DNA of 64,000 bases from CAYLHF01 sp964383365 (GTDB taxonomy: Bacteria; Bacteroidota; Rhodothermia; Rhodothermales; UBA10348), in contig CAYLHF010000010.1 of NCBI GenBank assembly GCA_964383365.1, positions 37,013 through 101,012 on the forward strand, read 5' to 3'. The notes under the pieces are model-generated. The model did not search any database, was not told the DNA's origin, and saw only the letters and a list, made by a program, of their open reading frames with translations. Numbering within the stretch: the first letter of the stretch is position 1; every line of letters begins with the position of its first letter. Shown piece after piece: positions 16,666 through 25,804 of this stretch. Made by a program: the position numbers and the translations under genes.

Positions 16666-17328
16666 ATGGTCGGGAAGAAACTCATCACGGAAGCGCGGAT
16701 TCTGGAGACGGCAAAGGCCGGTCTATCCACACTTACGATCTCTCCAGATTCGATCTTGTCTCCGCTGGCAAAAGACGCGGCCCGCGATCGGGGCATTACC
16801 ATCGTCGTGGGCTCTTCCCCTGAATCAGGGTCTGAATCGTTTTCAGTTCCAGGTACTCCTCCTGTTGGTTCCATTATCTGCATAGGAAGTGACCACGGTG
16901 GTTTTTCGTATAAGACCGAACTCATTGAATTCGTCCGGGAACTGGGTTGGAAGGTAGTCGATGTCGGGACGGACCGACCTCGAAGCTGTGATTATCCCGA
17001 TTTTGCTTATGCGGTAGCCAAGATGGTCGCCGAGGGAAGGGCATCCGTCGGAATTATGCTGGATGGGGCTGGAATCGGATCCGCGATTGTCTGCAACAAG
17101 GTTCCTGGAATACGAGCGGCATGCGCGTACAATGAGTTCACCGCCTGGAACGCCAGGGCGCATAACAACACCAACGTGTTGACGCTCGGTAGCAGGACGC
17201 TGGGTATCGAGGTCTGCAAGGCAATCATCAAAACATTTCTTTCCACCCCCTATGAGGGCGGACGACATGAACGGCGGGTCTCCAAAATGATGGACGTAGA
17301 AGCACGATTTACCGGCGACTCGTCGTAA
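16666..17328 (+). CDS. RpiB/LacAB-type sugar-phosphate isomerase homologue with altered active site and N-terminal extension
   Basis: A 220-residue protein if started at ATG 16666 (MVGKKLITEARIL); the frame is open to 16591 but the extra residues look unstructured. Residues 69-210 are clearly RpiB-like: GSDHGG (74-79), PDFAYAVA, VPGIRAACAYN and AHNNTNVLTLGSR. The family motif CGTGIG, whose cysteine is the catalytic base, reads DGAGIG here (133-138), so aspartate replaces it. An extra N-terminal domain (1-60) with ITEARILE, LSPLAKDAARDRGI resembles segments found in front of some microcompartment-associated enzymes. Ribose-5-phosphate isomerase activity is therefore uncertain. No shell-protein genes are nearby. 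Confidence 0.82.
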   Translation: MVGKKLITEARILETAKAGLSTLTISPDSILSPLAKDAARDRGITIVVGSSPESGSESFSVPGTPPVGSIICIGSDHGGFSYKTELIEFVRELGWKVVDVGTDRPRSCDYPDFAYAVAKMVAEGRASVGIMLDGAGIGSAIVCNKVPGIRAACAYNEFTAWNARAHNNTNVLTLGSRTLGIEVCKAIIKTFLSTPYEGGRHERRVSKMMDVEARFTGDSS

Positions 17329-17443
17329 TTTTTGGGGCAATGGACGTCTGTTTTCACTCTGTCTGCACTCCCCACGCAGACTTCGACCCGTATTTTTGCC
17401 CGTCACTCGAATCGACGACTAATCGTTTTAGAATCCTACTATC

Positions 17444-18865
17444 ATGGCAGCATCAGTTTACGACGTGGTAATTCTTGGCTCCGGCCCCGGTGGATATGAG
17501 ACCGCCATTCGATCCAGCCAGCTCGGCCTGAAGACAGCCATTATAGAGAAGAACAAGCTCGGAGGCGTATGCCTCAATGTCGGGTGTATTCCCACGAAAG
17601 CATTGTTGAAGAGCGCCGAAATGATGGAGTACGGTAGACATCTGGACTCGTACGGTTTGTCTCTTGAGGGAACGCTGTCAGCCGACTTCGGGAAGGTCGT
17701 TGAGCGTAGCCGAGGCGTCGCGAACAAGATGAATCAGGGCGTGCAGTTCCTGATGAAAAAAAACAACGTCGATGTCCTGTTTGGATTCGGGACCCTGCAG
17801 GGAAGTGGCAAGATCGATATAAAACCATCCATCGATATGGACGGAAAAGAAATCGGATCCGCTCTCAGCGTACAGGCAAAGCATATTATTGTAGCGACCG
17901 GAGCCCGCCCGAGAGAGATCCCGCCTCTGCCTCTCGACGGGAAGAAAATTATCTCATCTACCGAGGCCCTTCTGCAGACGAACCAGCCGAAACGACTCGT
18001 GATCTGCGGAGCCGGAGCCATCGGAGTTGAATTTGCGTATTTCTATCACAATATGGGGACCGAGGTCACCATCGTCGAATTGTTGGACCGTCTGGTCCCG
18101 GTCGAAGATAAAGACGTCTCCCGGGAACTCGCCCGGTGGTTCAAGAAGGCGGGAATCAAGATTATGACGTCTGCGGCGGTAGAAAAAGTGGATTCGGCGG
18201 GTGAGTCGCTCAAGGTTCACATCAAGACGAAGAAGGGACAGGAAATTGTGGAAACGGACCAGGTCCTTTCGGCCGTGGGTATTTCTGGCAATGTCGAGGG
18301 AATCGGACTCGAGAAAGCCGGTGTCAAAGTTGAACGCGGCGCCATCGTTGTAGACGAGTTCAACCGAACGTCGACTGCAGGCGTGTATGCCATCGGAGAT
18401 GTTGCAGGTCCACCCTGGTTAGCACATAAAGCAAGCCACGAAGGAATCCTGTGTGTTGAAAAAATAGCAGGAATGAACGTATCCCCCATGGACAAGAAGA
18501 ACATCCCGGGATGTACGTATTGCCAGCCCCAGATCGCGTCCGTTGGATACACGGAGGTGGCGGCAAAGGAGGCTGGCTTCGAAGTGAAAGTCGGCAAGTT
18601 CCCGTTCAGCGCGTCGGGGAAAGCGTCTGCGGCGGGGCACAGTGAGGGGTTCGTGAAAATAATCTACGATGCCCGGTACGGTGAGTTACTGGGCTGTCAC
18701 ATCATCGGTTATGATGCGACAGAGTTAATCGCGGAAGCCGTGACGGCCCGTACGCTCGAGACGACCGCACATGAAATCATGGAGACCATCCATCCTCATC
18801 CCACGCTTTCTGAAGGCGTTCTGGAAGCGACACGAGCTGCGTTCGGACGCGCCATCAACACCTGA
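17444..18865 (+). CDS. lpdA: dihydrolipoyl dehydrogenase (E3)
   Basis: A 473-residue flavoprotein that reoxidises protein-bound dihydrolipoamide with NAD+ in 2-oxoacid dehydrogenase and glycine-cleavage complexes. Visible features: FAD-binding GSGPGGYE (13-20), redox disulfide GGVCLNVGCIPTK (Cys43, Cys48), NAD-binding GAGAIGVEFAYF, second FAD motif YAIGDVAG, and the C-terminal catalytic HPHPTLSE (His452, Glu457). Length and motif order are normal. No E1 or E2 gene is adjacent. It converges on metG with 19 bp between the stops. Confidence 0.97.
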   Translation: MAASVYDVVILGSGPGGYETAIRSSQLGLKTAIIEKNKLGGVCLNVGCIPTKALLKSAEMMEYGRHLDSYGLSLEGTLSADFGKVVERSRGVANKMNQGVQFLMKKNNVDVLFGFGTLQGSGKIDIKPSIDMDGKEIGSALSVQAKHIIVATGARPREIPPLPLDGKKIISSTEALLQTNQPKRLVICGAGAIGVEFAYFYHNMGTEVTIVELLDRLVPVEDKDVSRELARWFKKAGIKIMTSAAVEKVDSAGESLKVHIKTKKGQEIVETDQVLSAVGISGNVEGIGLEKAGVKVERGAIVVDEFNRTSTAGVYAIGDVAGPPWLAHKASHEGILCVEKIAGMNVSPMDKKNIPGCTYCQPQIASVGYTEVAAKEAGFEVKVGKFPFSASGKASAAGHSEGFVKIIYDARYGELLGCHIIGYDATELIAEAVTARTLETTAHEIMETIHPHPTLSEGVLEATRAAFGRAINT

Positions 18866-18884
18866 TCCGGTCCGCGACCGAACC

Positions 18885-21053
18885 CTACGTTATGATGGAT
18901 CCATCCTCTCCGTCTGAAGACAGAAGAGAGAGGCGGCCGTCTCTGTCCTCTGCCATCAGTACCATCCCCTGACTCTCGAGGCCCATCATTTTTCTTGGGG
19001 CCAGATTCGCTACGATAGCAACCCGACGACCTACGAGTTCTTCGGGTTGAAAATGTTCGGCGGCACCGGCCAGAATCTGACGTGTTTCGAATCCGAGATC
19101 AATCTCCAGTCGAATCAATTTTTTCGATTTTGGGAGACTCTCAGCAACTCGTACGGTCCCCATTCTCAGGTCGAGGCGGGCGAAATCGTCATAGACGATT
19201 TGTTCACTTACCTTCTCATACTCGCCTTGAACGGCATCATTTGCTGCTTCCGTACTCGCATCGGAGGCAATACCAGCGTCCGACGATGTATCACCGGGGG
19301 TTGAAGCGCTTCCCTCGGCTGACGAAGTTAATTTTTCGATCTGCATCTGAATCGCCTCGTCATCGATTTTAGTAAATAATATCTCGGGAACCCCGAGAGC
19401 ATGGTCCACGGACAGCAGCGGTTCCCCGGCTGATTCCCAGCAGATTGAGCCGGACGGACTGTCCTTCGGCAGACTGCTCATAATCCCTTCCAACCTCAAC
19501 ATCCTTCGAAGCCGATCGGCTGAAAACGGCAGCACAGGATCCATCAGGACCGAGAGAGAAGCGCACAACTGTAGACAGATATGAATGGTGTTTCCGCATG
19601 CCTTCATGTCGGATTTTCGGGTGTGCCACGGCTCGGTATCATTGAAATATTTGTTCCCAAGCCGGGCCAGTGCCATGGTCTCGAAGACCGCTTCCCTATT
19701 TCGAAACACCTCGTAAGAGTGACCAATTCGATCGGGGTATGAACGAAGTTCCCTCAGCACTTCCAGATCGACATCGGACGGATTCGCTAGTTCCGGTACG
19801 TTCCCCTCGAAGTACCGGGTGGCGAACGTCATCGTCCGATTCACAAAATTGCCCAGCACGTCGGCCAGTTCAGAGTTCACTCTTGTCTGAAACTCATGCC
19901 AGTTGAAATCGGAATCCTTTGCCTCAGGAAGCATGGTCGCAAGTGCATATCGAAGCAAATCGGGAGGGAAGACGTCCAGATACTCGTGCAACCACACCGC
20001 CCAACCGCGGCTCGTCGACAGTTTCCTGCCTTCGATATTCAGGAATTCGTTGGCCGGAACGTTCTCAGGAAGCACATAATCCCCATGTGCCATCAACATG
20101 GCCGGAAACATGAGACAGTGGAAGACGATGTTGTCTTTTCCGATGAAGTGAATGAGTTTCGTGTCGGCATCCTTCCAATACGTTTTCCAACGGTCGGGAT
20201 CACCCTTGGAAGCAGCCCATTCCCTCGTAGCGGAGATATATCCGATGGGAGCGTCAAACCAGACGTAAATGACTTTTCCGCTTGCATCGACTTCATACTG
20301 GTCTGCAGCATCCTGCGGGACAGGAACTCCCCACGGTACATCTCTCGTTATTGCCCGCTCCCGGAGACCTTCTTTCAACCAGCTCCCCACCTGTCCCAGT
20401 ACATTCGGCTTCCAGTCGTTGCGCGTAGCAATCCAGTCTTCCAATTCCTTCTGATATTTCCCCAACGGCAGATACCAGTGGGTCGTCTCTCTCATCTCCG
20501 GTACCGCATCGCTCAGTGCACTCCTGGGATTCAGCAATTCCGAAGGACTCAGCGTCGAGCCGCACTTCTCACACTGATCACCGTACGCATCCTCATAACC
20601 GCATGAAGGACAAGTACCTATCACAAACCTGTCTGCCAGGAAAATGCCTGCATCAGGGTCGTAAAGCTGTTTATCCGTTCGAATGGAAAAGGCACCCTGT
20701 CGTGCCAGAGTCCGGAAGAAGTCCTGGCTTGTCTCGCGGTGTACGTCGGTCGTCGTCCGACCGTAATAGTCAAAACTCATCCCGAATCGCTCGAACGAGT
20801 CCGAAATAATCGGGTGGTATCGGTCTACCAACTGCTGTGGAGTAATGCCTTCGCTACGGGCACGGACCATGATCGCTACACCCAGTTCATCAGATCCGCA
20901 GACGAAAACGACGTCCCTTTCTCGGAGACGTTGATACCGGCAATATAGATCGGCCGGGAGATAGGCCCCGGCAAGGTGACCAATATGTAGCGGTCCGTTG
21001 GCATACGGCAGAGCAGCCGTAACCAAAATGCGTTTATATCCTTTCTCTGACAT
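18885..21053 (-). CDS. metG: methionyl-tRNA synthetase with C-terminal tRNA-binding domain
   Basis: A 722-residue class I synthetase charging tRNA-Met. The HIGH signature is PLHIGHLAGA (residues 21-30), the knuckle has two CxxC pairs (CPSCGYEDAYGDQCEKCG), and the KMSKS loop reads RKLSTSRG. An acidic Ser/Ala/Thr-rich linker (about 570-605) leads to a C-terminal EMAP/Trbp-like domain (FARLDLRMGTVRVAE, LAGAAEHFQPEELVGR, GMVLMAED). ATG 21053 (MSEKGYKRILVT) is preferred to the longer frame from 21077. The divergent hisA-like gene begins 154 bp away. Confidence 0.97.
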   Translation of the reverse strand: MSEKGYKRILVTAALPYANGPLHIGHLAGAYLPADLYCRYQRLRERDVVFVCGSDELGVAIMVRARSEGITPQQLVDRYHPIISDSFERFGMSFDYYGRTTTDVHRETSQDFFRTLARQGAFSIRTDKQLYDPDAGIFLADRFVIGTCPSCGYEDAYGDQCEKCGSTLSPSELLNPRSALSDAVPEMRETTHWYLPLGKYQKELEDWIATRNDWKPNVLGQVGSWLKEGLRERAITRDVPWGVPVPQDAADQYEVDASGKVIYVWFDAPIGYISATREWAASKGDPDRWKTYWKDADTKLIHFIGKDNIVFHCLMFPAMLMAHGDYVLPENVPANEFLNIEGRKLSTSRGWAVWLHEYLDVFPPDLLRYALATMLPEAKDSDFNWHEFQTRVNSELADVLGNFVNRTMTFATRYFEGNVPELANPSDVDLEVLRELRSYPDRIGHSYEVFRNREAVFETMALARLGNKYFNDTEPWHTRKSDMKACGNTIHICLQLCASLSVLMDPVLPFSADRLRRMLRLEGIMSSLPKDSPSGSICWESAGEPLLSVDHALGVPEILFTKIDDEAIQMQIEKLTSSAEGSASTPGDTSSDAGIASDASTEAANDAVQGEYEKVSEQIVYDDFARLDLRMGTVRVAESLPKSKKLIRLEIDLGFETRQILAGAAEHFQPEELVGRRVAIVANLAPRKMMGLESQGMVLMAEDRDGRLSLLSSDGEDGSIIT

Positions 21054-21207
21054 AGAATATCCTGATTGATGTCGCAATTAACGACAATCTAAACTCTTTT
21101 AGTGCACGATTTTTATGGAGATGTGATCATTTTCGGCGTGCCACATCGATAAACGAATTTTCGGAAAGCGGAACACTGCCTTTTGACTGCAGGTTCTAAC
21201 GAGACGC

Positions 21208-21972
21208 ATGATTCTGATTATCCCTGCCATCGATCTACGCGAAGGGCTCTGCGTCCGTCGTACTGGAAAAGAGTTCTCTGTCGAGCAGACTTTTTTCGAT
21301 GACCCGGTCAATATGGCCCGGCTCTGGCGAGTTCAGAATGCAAAGCTGCTGCATGTTTCGAGCCAGAATCTGGGAGGACAGGTCAGCGCTTCTGTCATCT
21401 CAGGTATCTGTGATGCCGTCGATATTCCCGTTCAGCTGCACGCCAATTTCCGATCGGCCGAAGACGTCAAGATGGCCTTTGATTCGGGGCTTGGCCGAGC
21501 CGTTGTTGATGTCGTCTCCATGGATCATCTCGATTTCTTCAACGACCTCCTGACTGAGTTTGGATCCAGTCGAGTGGTTGCCGGAATCCGTGGGATCGGT
21601 GGATTCATTCATGATAATAAAAACACCACCGCAATCCAGATGGCCGGTCAGCTCGAAGCGATGAACTGCCGCAGGATTGTATACACGGAGGCGGAAGGGA
21701 TTTCATCACCGGGCACATTCAATTTACAGACGATCTGTGACCTGGCAGAGAGTCTCTCGAGAATCCGGTTGACAATCGGTGGGGGTATTTCCGGTTACGA
21801 AGACCTCAGACAACTCTCGCTTCTTGGATCCCGCAAGATCGACTCCGCTATCATAGGCCGGGCTCTCTATGAAAACCGTTTTCCGTGTCAACAGTTCTGG
21901 TGCTGGAATCAGAAGGACTCTGTTGATCTATCGCGATTCTCGACGGCAAAGTGGGCAGATCGAAAGGGGTAA
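21208..21972 (+). CDS. HisA-like TIM-barrel protein with altered active site
   Basis: A 254-residue protein homologous to HisA, the phosphoribosyl isomerase of histidine synthesis. Shared features are the N-terminal IIPAIDLREG (Asp9 equals the first catalytic aspartate), the C-half phosphate loop TIGGGISGYEDL (189-200) and IIGRALYENRF (215-225). Two differences stand out. The N-half phosphate site, normally QVGGGIR, reads QLHANFR (76-82), and the TD motif holding the second catalytic aspartate reads YTEAEG (Glu161). No other his gene is present here. It may be a paralogue acting on a related substrate; true HisA activity is doubtful. Confidence 0.75.
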   Translation: MILIIPAIDLREGLCVRRTGKEFSVEQTFFDDPVNMARLWRVQNAKLLHVSSQNLGGQVSASVISGICDAVDIPVQLHANFRSAEDVKMAFDSGLGRAVVDVVSMDHLDFFNDLLTEFGSSRVVAGIRGIGGFIHDNKNTTAIQMAGQLEAMNCRRIVYTEAEGISSPGTFNLQTICDLAESLSRIRLTIGGGISGYEDLRQLSLLGSRKIDSAIIGRALYENRFPCQQFWCWNQKDSVDLSRFSTAKWADRKG

Positions 21973-22158
21973 ACAGAGACGCCCTCGAACAACTTTCGCT
22001 CGTTCCGCGCATCTTTTTATCGGACCGTCCGCAATATCAACAGAGATGTTGCCGTTATACGGACCTGTGTTGGTAGTGACACGCACGCTTCGGAAGGCAA
22101 GAGTTCGAATGAACTCGCAAGTCTGAACAACCATACTGTTTTTGAGGGAGGGTTAACC

Positions 22159-22557
22159 ATGCAAGACAGCGACCGGACCGATCGCCCGAATCGCGTCGTG
22201 ATGTTTCTTGGAATCGCGACAATCGTTCTTTTTTCTGCTAATCTCATGTCTGTGCTCGCCAATCGCGTATGGCCCAGGTTGCAACATATGATTGCTGCTA
22301 CCGAAACATCTGTACCGGAGGCCCGCCCGGACCGACGTATACGCTCCACTATTGTGGCGACACGGTTCCCGTTGGGACACATGACGTTTCGATTCGAGAA
22401 CAGAATGAAATTCAAGAAAAAGAGGTGTTGGAATCGTCACGCATTCGAATCGAACGACCGCATGGACGCTGCCATCGAGCAGTTGGAGAGGGATATTCAG
22501 AGAGAATCAGACCGGATCGAGATTGAACTGCAAAATGTCAAAGAGACGATATTCTGA
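22159..22557 (+). CDS. hypothetical single-pass membrane protein
   Basis: A 132-residue protein preceded by a strong Shine-Dalgarno site (GGAGGG 9 bases upstream of the ATG), which supports real translation. One membrane span is visible at 13-34 (VVMFLGIATIVLFSANLMSVL). It is followed by a basic region (RRIRSTIVATRFPLG, MKFKKKRC) and a C-terminal helix likely to form a coiled coil (MDAAIEQLERDIQRESDRIEI). I do not recognise the family. It lies between the hisA-like and aminotransferase genes with 186 and 135 bp gaps. Confidence 0.55.
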   Translation: MQDSDRTDRPNRVVMFLGIATIVLFSANLMSVLANRVWPRLQHMIAATETSVPEARPDRRIRSTIVATRFPLGHMTFRFENRMKFKKKRCWNRHAFESNDRMDAAIEQLERDIQRESDRIEIELQNVKETIF

Positions 22558-22692
22558 TCTCATCCCGGACGCGGCGAATTAAGTTTGTGACAAGTAAGAG
22601 CGTATCGATGCGGGATGACGTATTCTTGACATCCGCTTCTCCGTGGAAAAATCCCGAGAGAACTGTCGAGTGTACACGAATGCGATCGAGCC

Positions 22693-23859
22693 ATGGTATC
22701 CTGCAAGAGGGATCATTTTTTTCTTCCCCCGGGTGTTCACTACCTGAATTGTGCCTTCATGTCGCCCATGGCGAAAGCGGTTGAGCAGGCTGGAATTGAG
22801 GGAATTCGACTAAAAAGGAATCCCTCGCTGCTCACGTCGGCCGACTTTTTTTCTGCCTCAGACACATTACGAGACTCCTTCTCGAAACTGATCGGATCGG
22901 CCCCGGATAGAATATCCATCGCTCCTTCGGTTTCATATGGTATCGCGAGCGTCGCAAGAAACATGGATCTTCCGAGCGGAAGTGAGATTGTGATGCTCGA
23001 AGAACAGTTTCCGAGCCACGTATATTCCTGGCGACGGCTGACTCGTGAACGAAGAATTACGCTCAAGACAGTCGGTCCACCAACTCATGCATGGCCCCGG
23101 GGCGATGTCTGGAATGAGCGTGTGCTGGATGCGATCAGCTCCCGATGCTCGGCCGTCTGCCTCCCGACCGTTCACTGGACGGACGGTACGCGATTCGATC
23201 TCGCCCGGATTGCTGCGAGAGCCCGCGATGTTGGCGCTTACGTCATCATCGACGGTACGCAGTCTATTGGTGCTCAAGAATTTGATTTCCGGGGCGTTCA
23301 GCCCGACTTCCTCGTCACTGCGGGCTACAAATGGCTGTTTGGACCGTACAGCATGGGCCTGGCCTACTGGTCGGAACGATTTGACGATGGCATACCCATA
23401 GAGGAAAATTGGATCCTGAGACGTGGGAGCGAGCATTTTGCCGGGCTTGTGGACTACGAAGACGAGTACCAGCCTGGAGCGCTGCGATATGATGTGGGCG
23501 AGCGAAGTAACTTCATCCTCGTTCCGATGATGATCGCAGCCCTGGATCTGGTCCACGATTGGGCTCCGGTCGAGATACAGGCCTATGCAGATCGACTTTC
23601 CCGGCCAGTCGTTGAACTGGCCAGAAATGAAGGCTTTCTCCTGGAGGATGATGCTTGGAGAAGCGCCCACCTGTTCGGGATTCGTGTTCCAGAGACGCAT
23701 TCTCTGGACAGCCTCCGGGCCAAGCTGAAGGATGCCGGAGTTTCGGCCTCTGTAAGGGGAGATGCTATTCGAGTAGCCGTAAATGTCTTCAATGATGAGT
23801 CTGATATAGATGCCCTGGCCTCTGTCCTGAAATCATCGTCCCATTCGTCACAACGCTAG
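22693..23859 (+). CDS. class V aminotransferase family PLP enzyme
   Basis: A 388-residue fold-type I PLP enzyme of the class V group (cysteine desulfurase / kynureninase / isopenicillin epimerase-like). The cofactor aspartate is in YVIIDGTQSIGA (Asp187) and the Schiff-base lysine in TAGYKWLFGPYSMG (Lys213). The start HYLNCAFMSPM and the motif VHWTDGTRFDL are typical of uncharacterised members. There is no conserved desulfurase cysteine loop visible near the C-terminus, so sulfur transfer is less likely than a transamination or elimination. The substrate is unknown and there are no pathway neighbours. Confidence 0.88.
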   Translation: MVSCKRDHFFLPPGVHYLNCAFMSPMAKAVEQAGIEGIRLKRNPSLLTSADFFSASDTLRDSFSKLIGSAPDRISIAPSVSYGIASVARNMDLPSGSEIVMLEEQFPSHVYSWRRLTRERRITLKTVGPPTHAWPRGDVWNERVLDAISSRCSAVCLPTVHWTDGTRFDLARIAARARDVGAYVIIDGTQSIGAQEFDFRGVQPDFLVTAGYKWLFGPYSMGLAYWSERFDDGIPIEENWILRRGSEHFAGLVDYEDEYQPGALRYDVGERSNFILVPMMIAALDLVHDWAPVEIQAYADRLSRPVVELARNEGFLLEDDAWRSAHLFGIRVPETHSLDSLRAKLKDAGVSASVRGDAIRVAVNVFNDESDIDALASVLKSSSHSSQR

Positions 23860-23933
23860 CGTTCGGCAGGCGGCCCCGGCTGCATCAGGTATGGATATTG
23901 TGTCCTCATCGTTATAACTGGAACCCCGCGTAT

Positions 23934-24581
23934 ATGCTCGATCGCTGTTTTTCACTCCTTTTCGTCCTGTTGTCGACTGCTACGGTAGTCCAGGCACAGA
24001 CAACACGCCAGGTTCTCGCGGCGATTCAGGATAGGTACGCCACGATGACAGCAATGAAGGCGCATTTCTCGCAGACGACTTCGTCCTCATTCATAGACAC
24101 TCCCGATCGAATCAACGGGACAATCCTGCTCCAGGGCGACGCCTATCGGATCGAGACTTCCTCCCAGACAATTGTTGCCGATGGAGTGATAACGTGGGTA
24201 TACAACAGGAATGAGGAACAGGTACTGATCAATGATTTTATTGAAGACGAGAACACCTTTTCTCTGTCAGATTTTCTCGGCCAGATCGAGTCTGGATACA
24301 GCGTAAAAGATCATTCCACTGCCCCCGGCACATCAGGTGTGGATGATGTTCTCGACCTCGAACCGACGGACCCTACGTCATTGTTTATCCGCATTATCGT
24401 ACACGCCACCCAGTCCTCTCACATAGTAACCGATCTGTCTGTCTTTGATGAGAACGATGTGAGGATGGATTTTGCCCTGTCCGAGATCGAATTCGATCCA
24501 CCGATCACGCCTGGCACGTTTCTATTCTCCATCCCGTCTGGTGTGGAGACCATCGATCTGAGAGAGACCGGTGAAAAGTGA
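23934..24581 (+). CDS. lolA: LolA-like outer-membrane lipoprotein carrier protein
   Basis: A 215-residue periplasmic protein starting at ATG 23934 with a signal peptide (CFSLLFVLLSTATVVQA). The mature region follows the LolA pattern: VLAAIQDRYATMTAMKAHFSQ, RINGTILLQGDAYRIET, IVADGVITWVYNRNEEQVLI, and a C-terminal hydrophobic half-barrel including FALSEIEFDPP. LolA ferries lipoproteins from the inner-membrane LolCDE complex to the outer membrane. It is followed after 51 bp by a UPF0104 membrane protein. Confidence 0.88.
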   Translation: MLDRCFSLLFVLLSTATVVQAQTTRQVLAAIQDRYATMTAMKAHFSQTTSSSFIDTPDRINGTILLQGDAYRIETSSQTIVADGVITWVYNRNEEQVLINDFIEDENTFSLSDFLGQIESGYSVKDHSTAPGTSGVDDVLDLEPTDPTSLFIRIIVHATQSSHIVTDLSVFDENDVRMDFALSEIEFDPPITPGTFLFSIPSGVETIDLRETGEK

Positions 24582-24632
24582 ACTGTCTGACCAATCCGTT
24601 TGGTACTACCCGTCATGTGGAACGAAGCATGA

Positions 24633-25721
24633 ATGTTCGGGGTTGACGCGGGTCTGTGTAATCCAGAACGAGGCAACGGCTTGTCTGACGGAATAAGGAA
24701 TTGGCTATTCAGGATCGGAAGTTTTTTGATCGCCGGCATTCTCCTGTATCTGGCGCTGAAAAACGTCGACTTCGACCGGGTGGGAAAGGATCTTGTCGGT
24801 GGCAGATATATCTGGGTGGTTCCACTCATCGCACTGACTCTTCTCAGCCACGTGATCAGAGCATGGAGATGGAGACTGTTGCTTTGCACCCTGCCGAATG
24901 GAAACGCCGGGACGAAGAAAATCTCCCTCAGAACGTCGTTTTATTCGTTAATGATAGGATATATGGCCAACTATGCTGCTCCACGAATTGGAGAAGTCGT
25001 ACGGTCAGCTAATTTTTCCGCCCAGGAAAACCGACCATTTGGTGGCGTGTTCGGAACGGTTGTGGCCGAGCGGATTCTGGATGTATTTTCGCTTGGTCTC
25101 GCGCTTCTTACACTACCGTTGGTCCTCGGAAATAGAACGGGAGCACTGCGTCCTATACTGTTCGACCCGCTCTCCGAGTTCCTGGCTGCGACTCCCGGAT
25201 GGCTGATGGCTCTGATTGGCCTGGGCTTTATTTTTGCGATCTTGGTCGTCCGAATTCTGTGGAAAAAATTACATCATCGACGTGATGAATCCAGATTCAG
25301 GCATGCCCTCGAATCGTTCCGAAGTGGTCTTTCCTCACTTCAACGAGCCGAAAAGCCGGTGGCACTTACTGTATCCACCATTCTGATGTGGGCCTGCTAC
25401 AGTCTGATGGCCTACCTCCCCCTCGTCATCTTTGACCTGACTCACCTGTATCACTTGACTGTGTGGGACGCCTGGGGACTCATGTTGTTGGGATCGATCG
25501 GAGTGGTCATCCCGTCACCAGGTGGTATTGGATCCTACCATTATATTACTATCCAGTCGCTGGTTATTCTTTTTGCCGTCCCCCAGGAATCCGCTGCCTC
25601 CTATGCGATCTTTACGCACGCCGGACAACTGATTCTATACGTCATCGTAGGATTTACTTCGATGCTCATCGAGGGGGCATCCTGGAGTGATATAATGAGA
25701 GCAGCCAGAACGGACGTGTGA
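24633..25721 (+). CDS. UPF0104 / LPG synthase-TM (AglD-like flippase domain) integral membrane protein
   Basis: A 362-residue polytopic membrane protein with about eight spans. Conserved family motifs are RAWRW, GYMANYAAPRIGEVVRS, VVAERILDV and IPSPGGIGSYHY. The family covers the membrane part of lysylphosphatidylglycerol synthases and free-standing proteins proposed to move lipid-linked molecules. No soluble aminoacyltransferase domain is attached, so lysyl transfer itself is not expected. Its end touches the possible start of the next gene, a secreted M1-like protein, suggesting one transcription unit. Confidence 0.85.
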   Translation: MFGVDAGLCNPERGNGLSDGIRNWLFRIGSFLIAGILLYLALKNVDFDRVGKDLVGGRYIWVVPLIALTLLSHVIRAWRWRLLLCTLPNGNAGTKKISLRTSFYSLMIGYMANYAAPRIGEVVRSANFSAQENRPFGGVFGTVVAERILDVFSLGLALLTLPLVLGNRTGALRPILFDPLSEFLAATPGWLMALIGLGFIFAILVVRILWKKLHHRRDESRFRHALESFRSGLSSLQRAEKPVALTVSTILMWACYSLMAYLPLVIFDLTHLYHLTVWDAWGLMLLGSIGVVIPSPGGIGSYHYITIQSLVILFAVPQESAASYAIFTHAGQLILYVIVGFTSMLIEGASWSDIMRAARTDV

Positions 25722-25804
25722 CGGCGATGGGTGCTCGAACACGCGTGATGACTGCTCTAATTTGTGTATGTGAAACCCATTTTTTCAGAGGGTCGGGCCA
25801 GTTC

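Noticed and set aside
17361..17395. Small hairpin GTCTGC / GCAGAC followed by a T run before lpdA
   Set aside because: The stem is only 6 bp with a 9-base loop and the T run is separated by ten bases; too weak to call a terminator.
19896..20606. 236-codon open frame opposite metG
   Set aside because: Shadow of the well-conserved metG frame; the translation has no recognisable features.
22933..23700. 255-codon open frame opposite the class V aminotransferase
   Set aside because: Opposite-strand shadow; motifs and PLP residues lie in the plus-strand frame.
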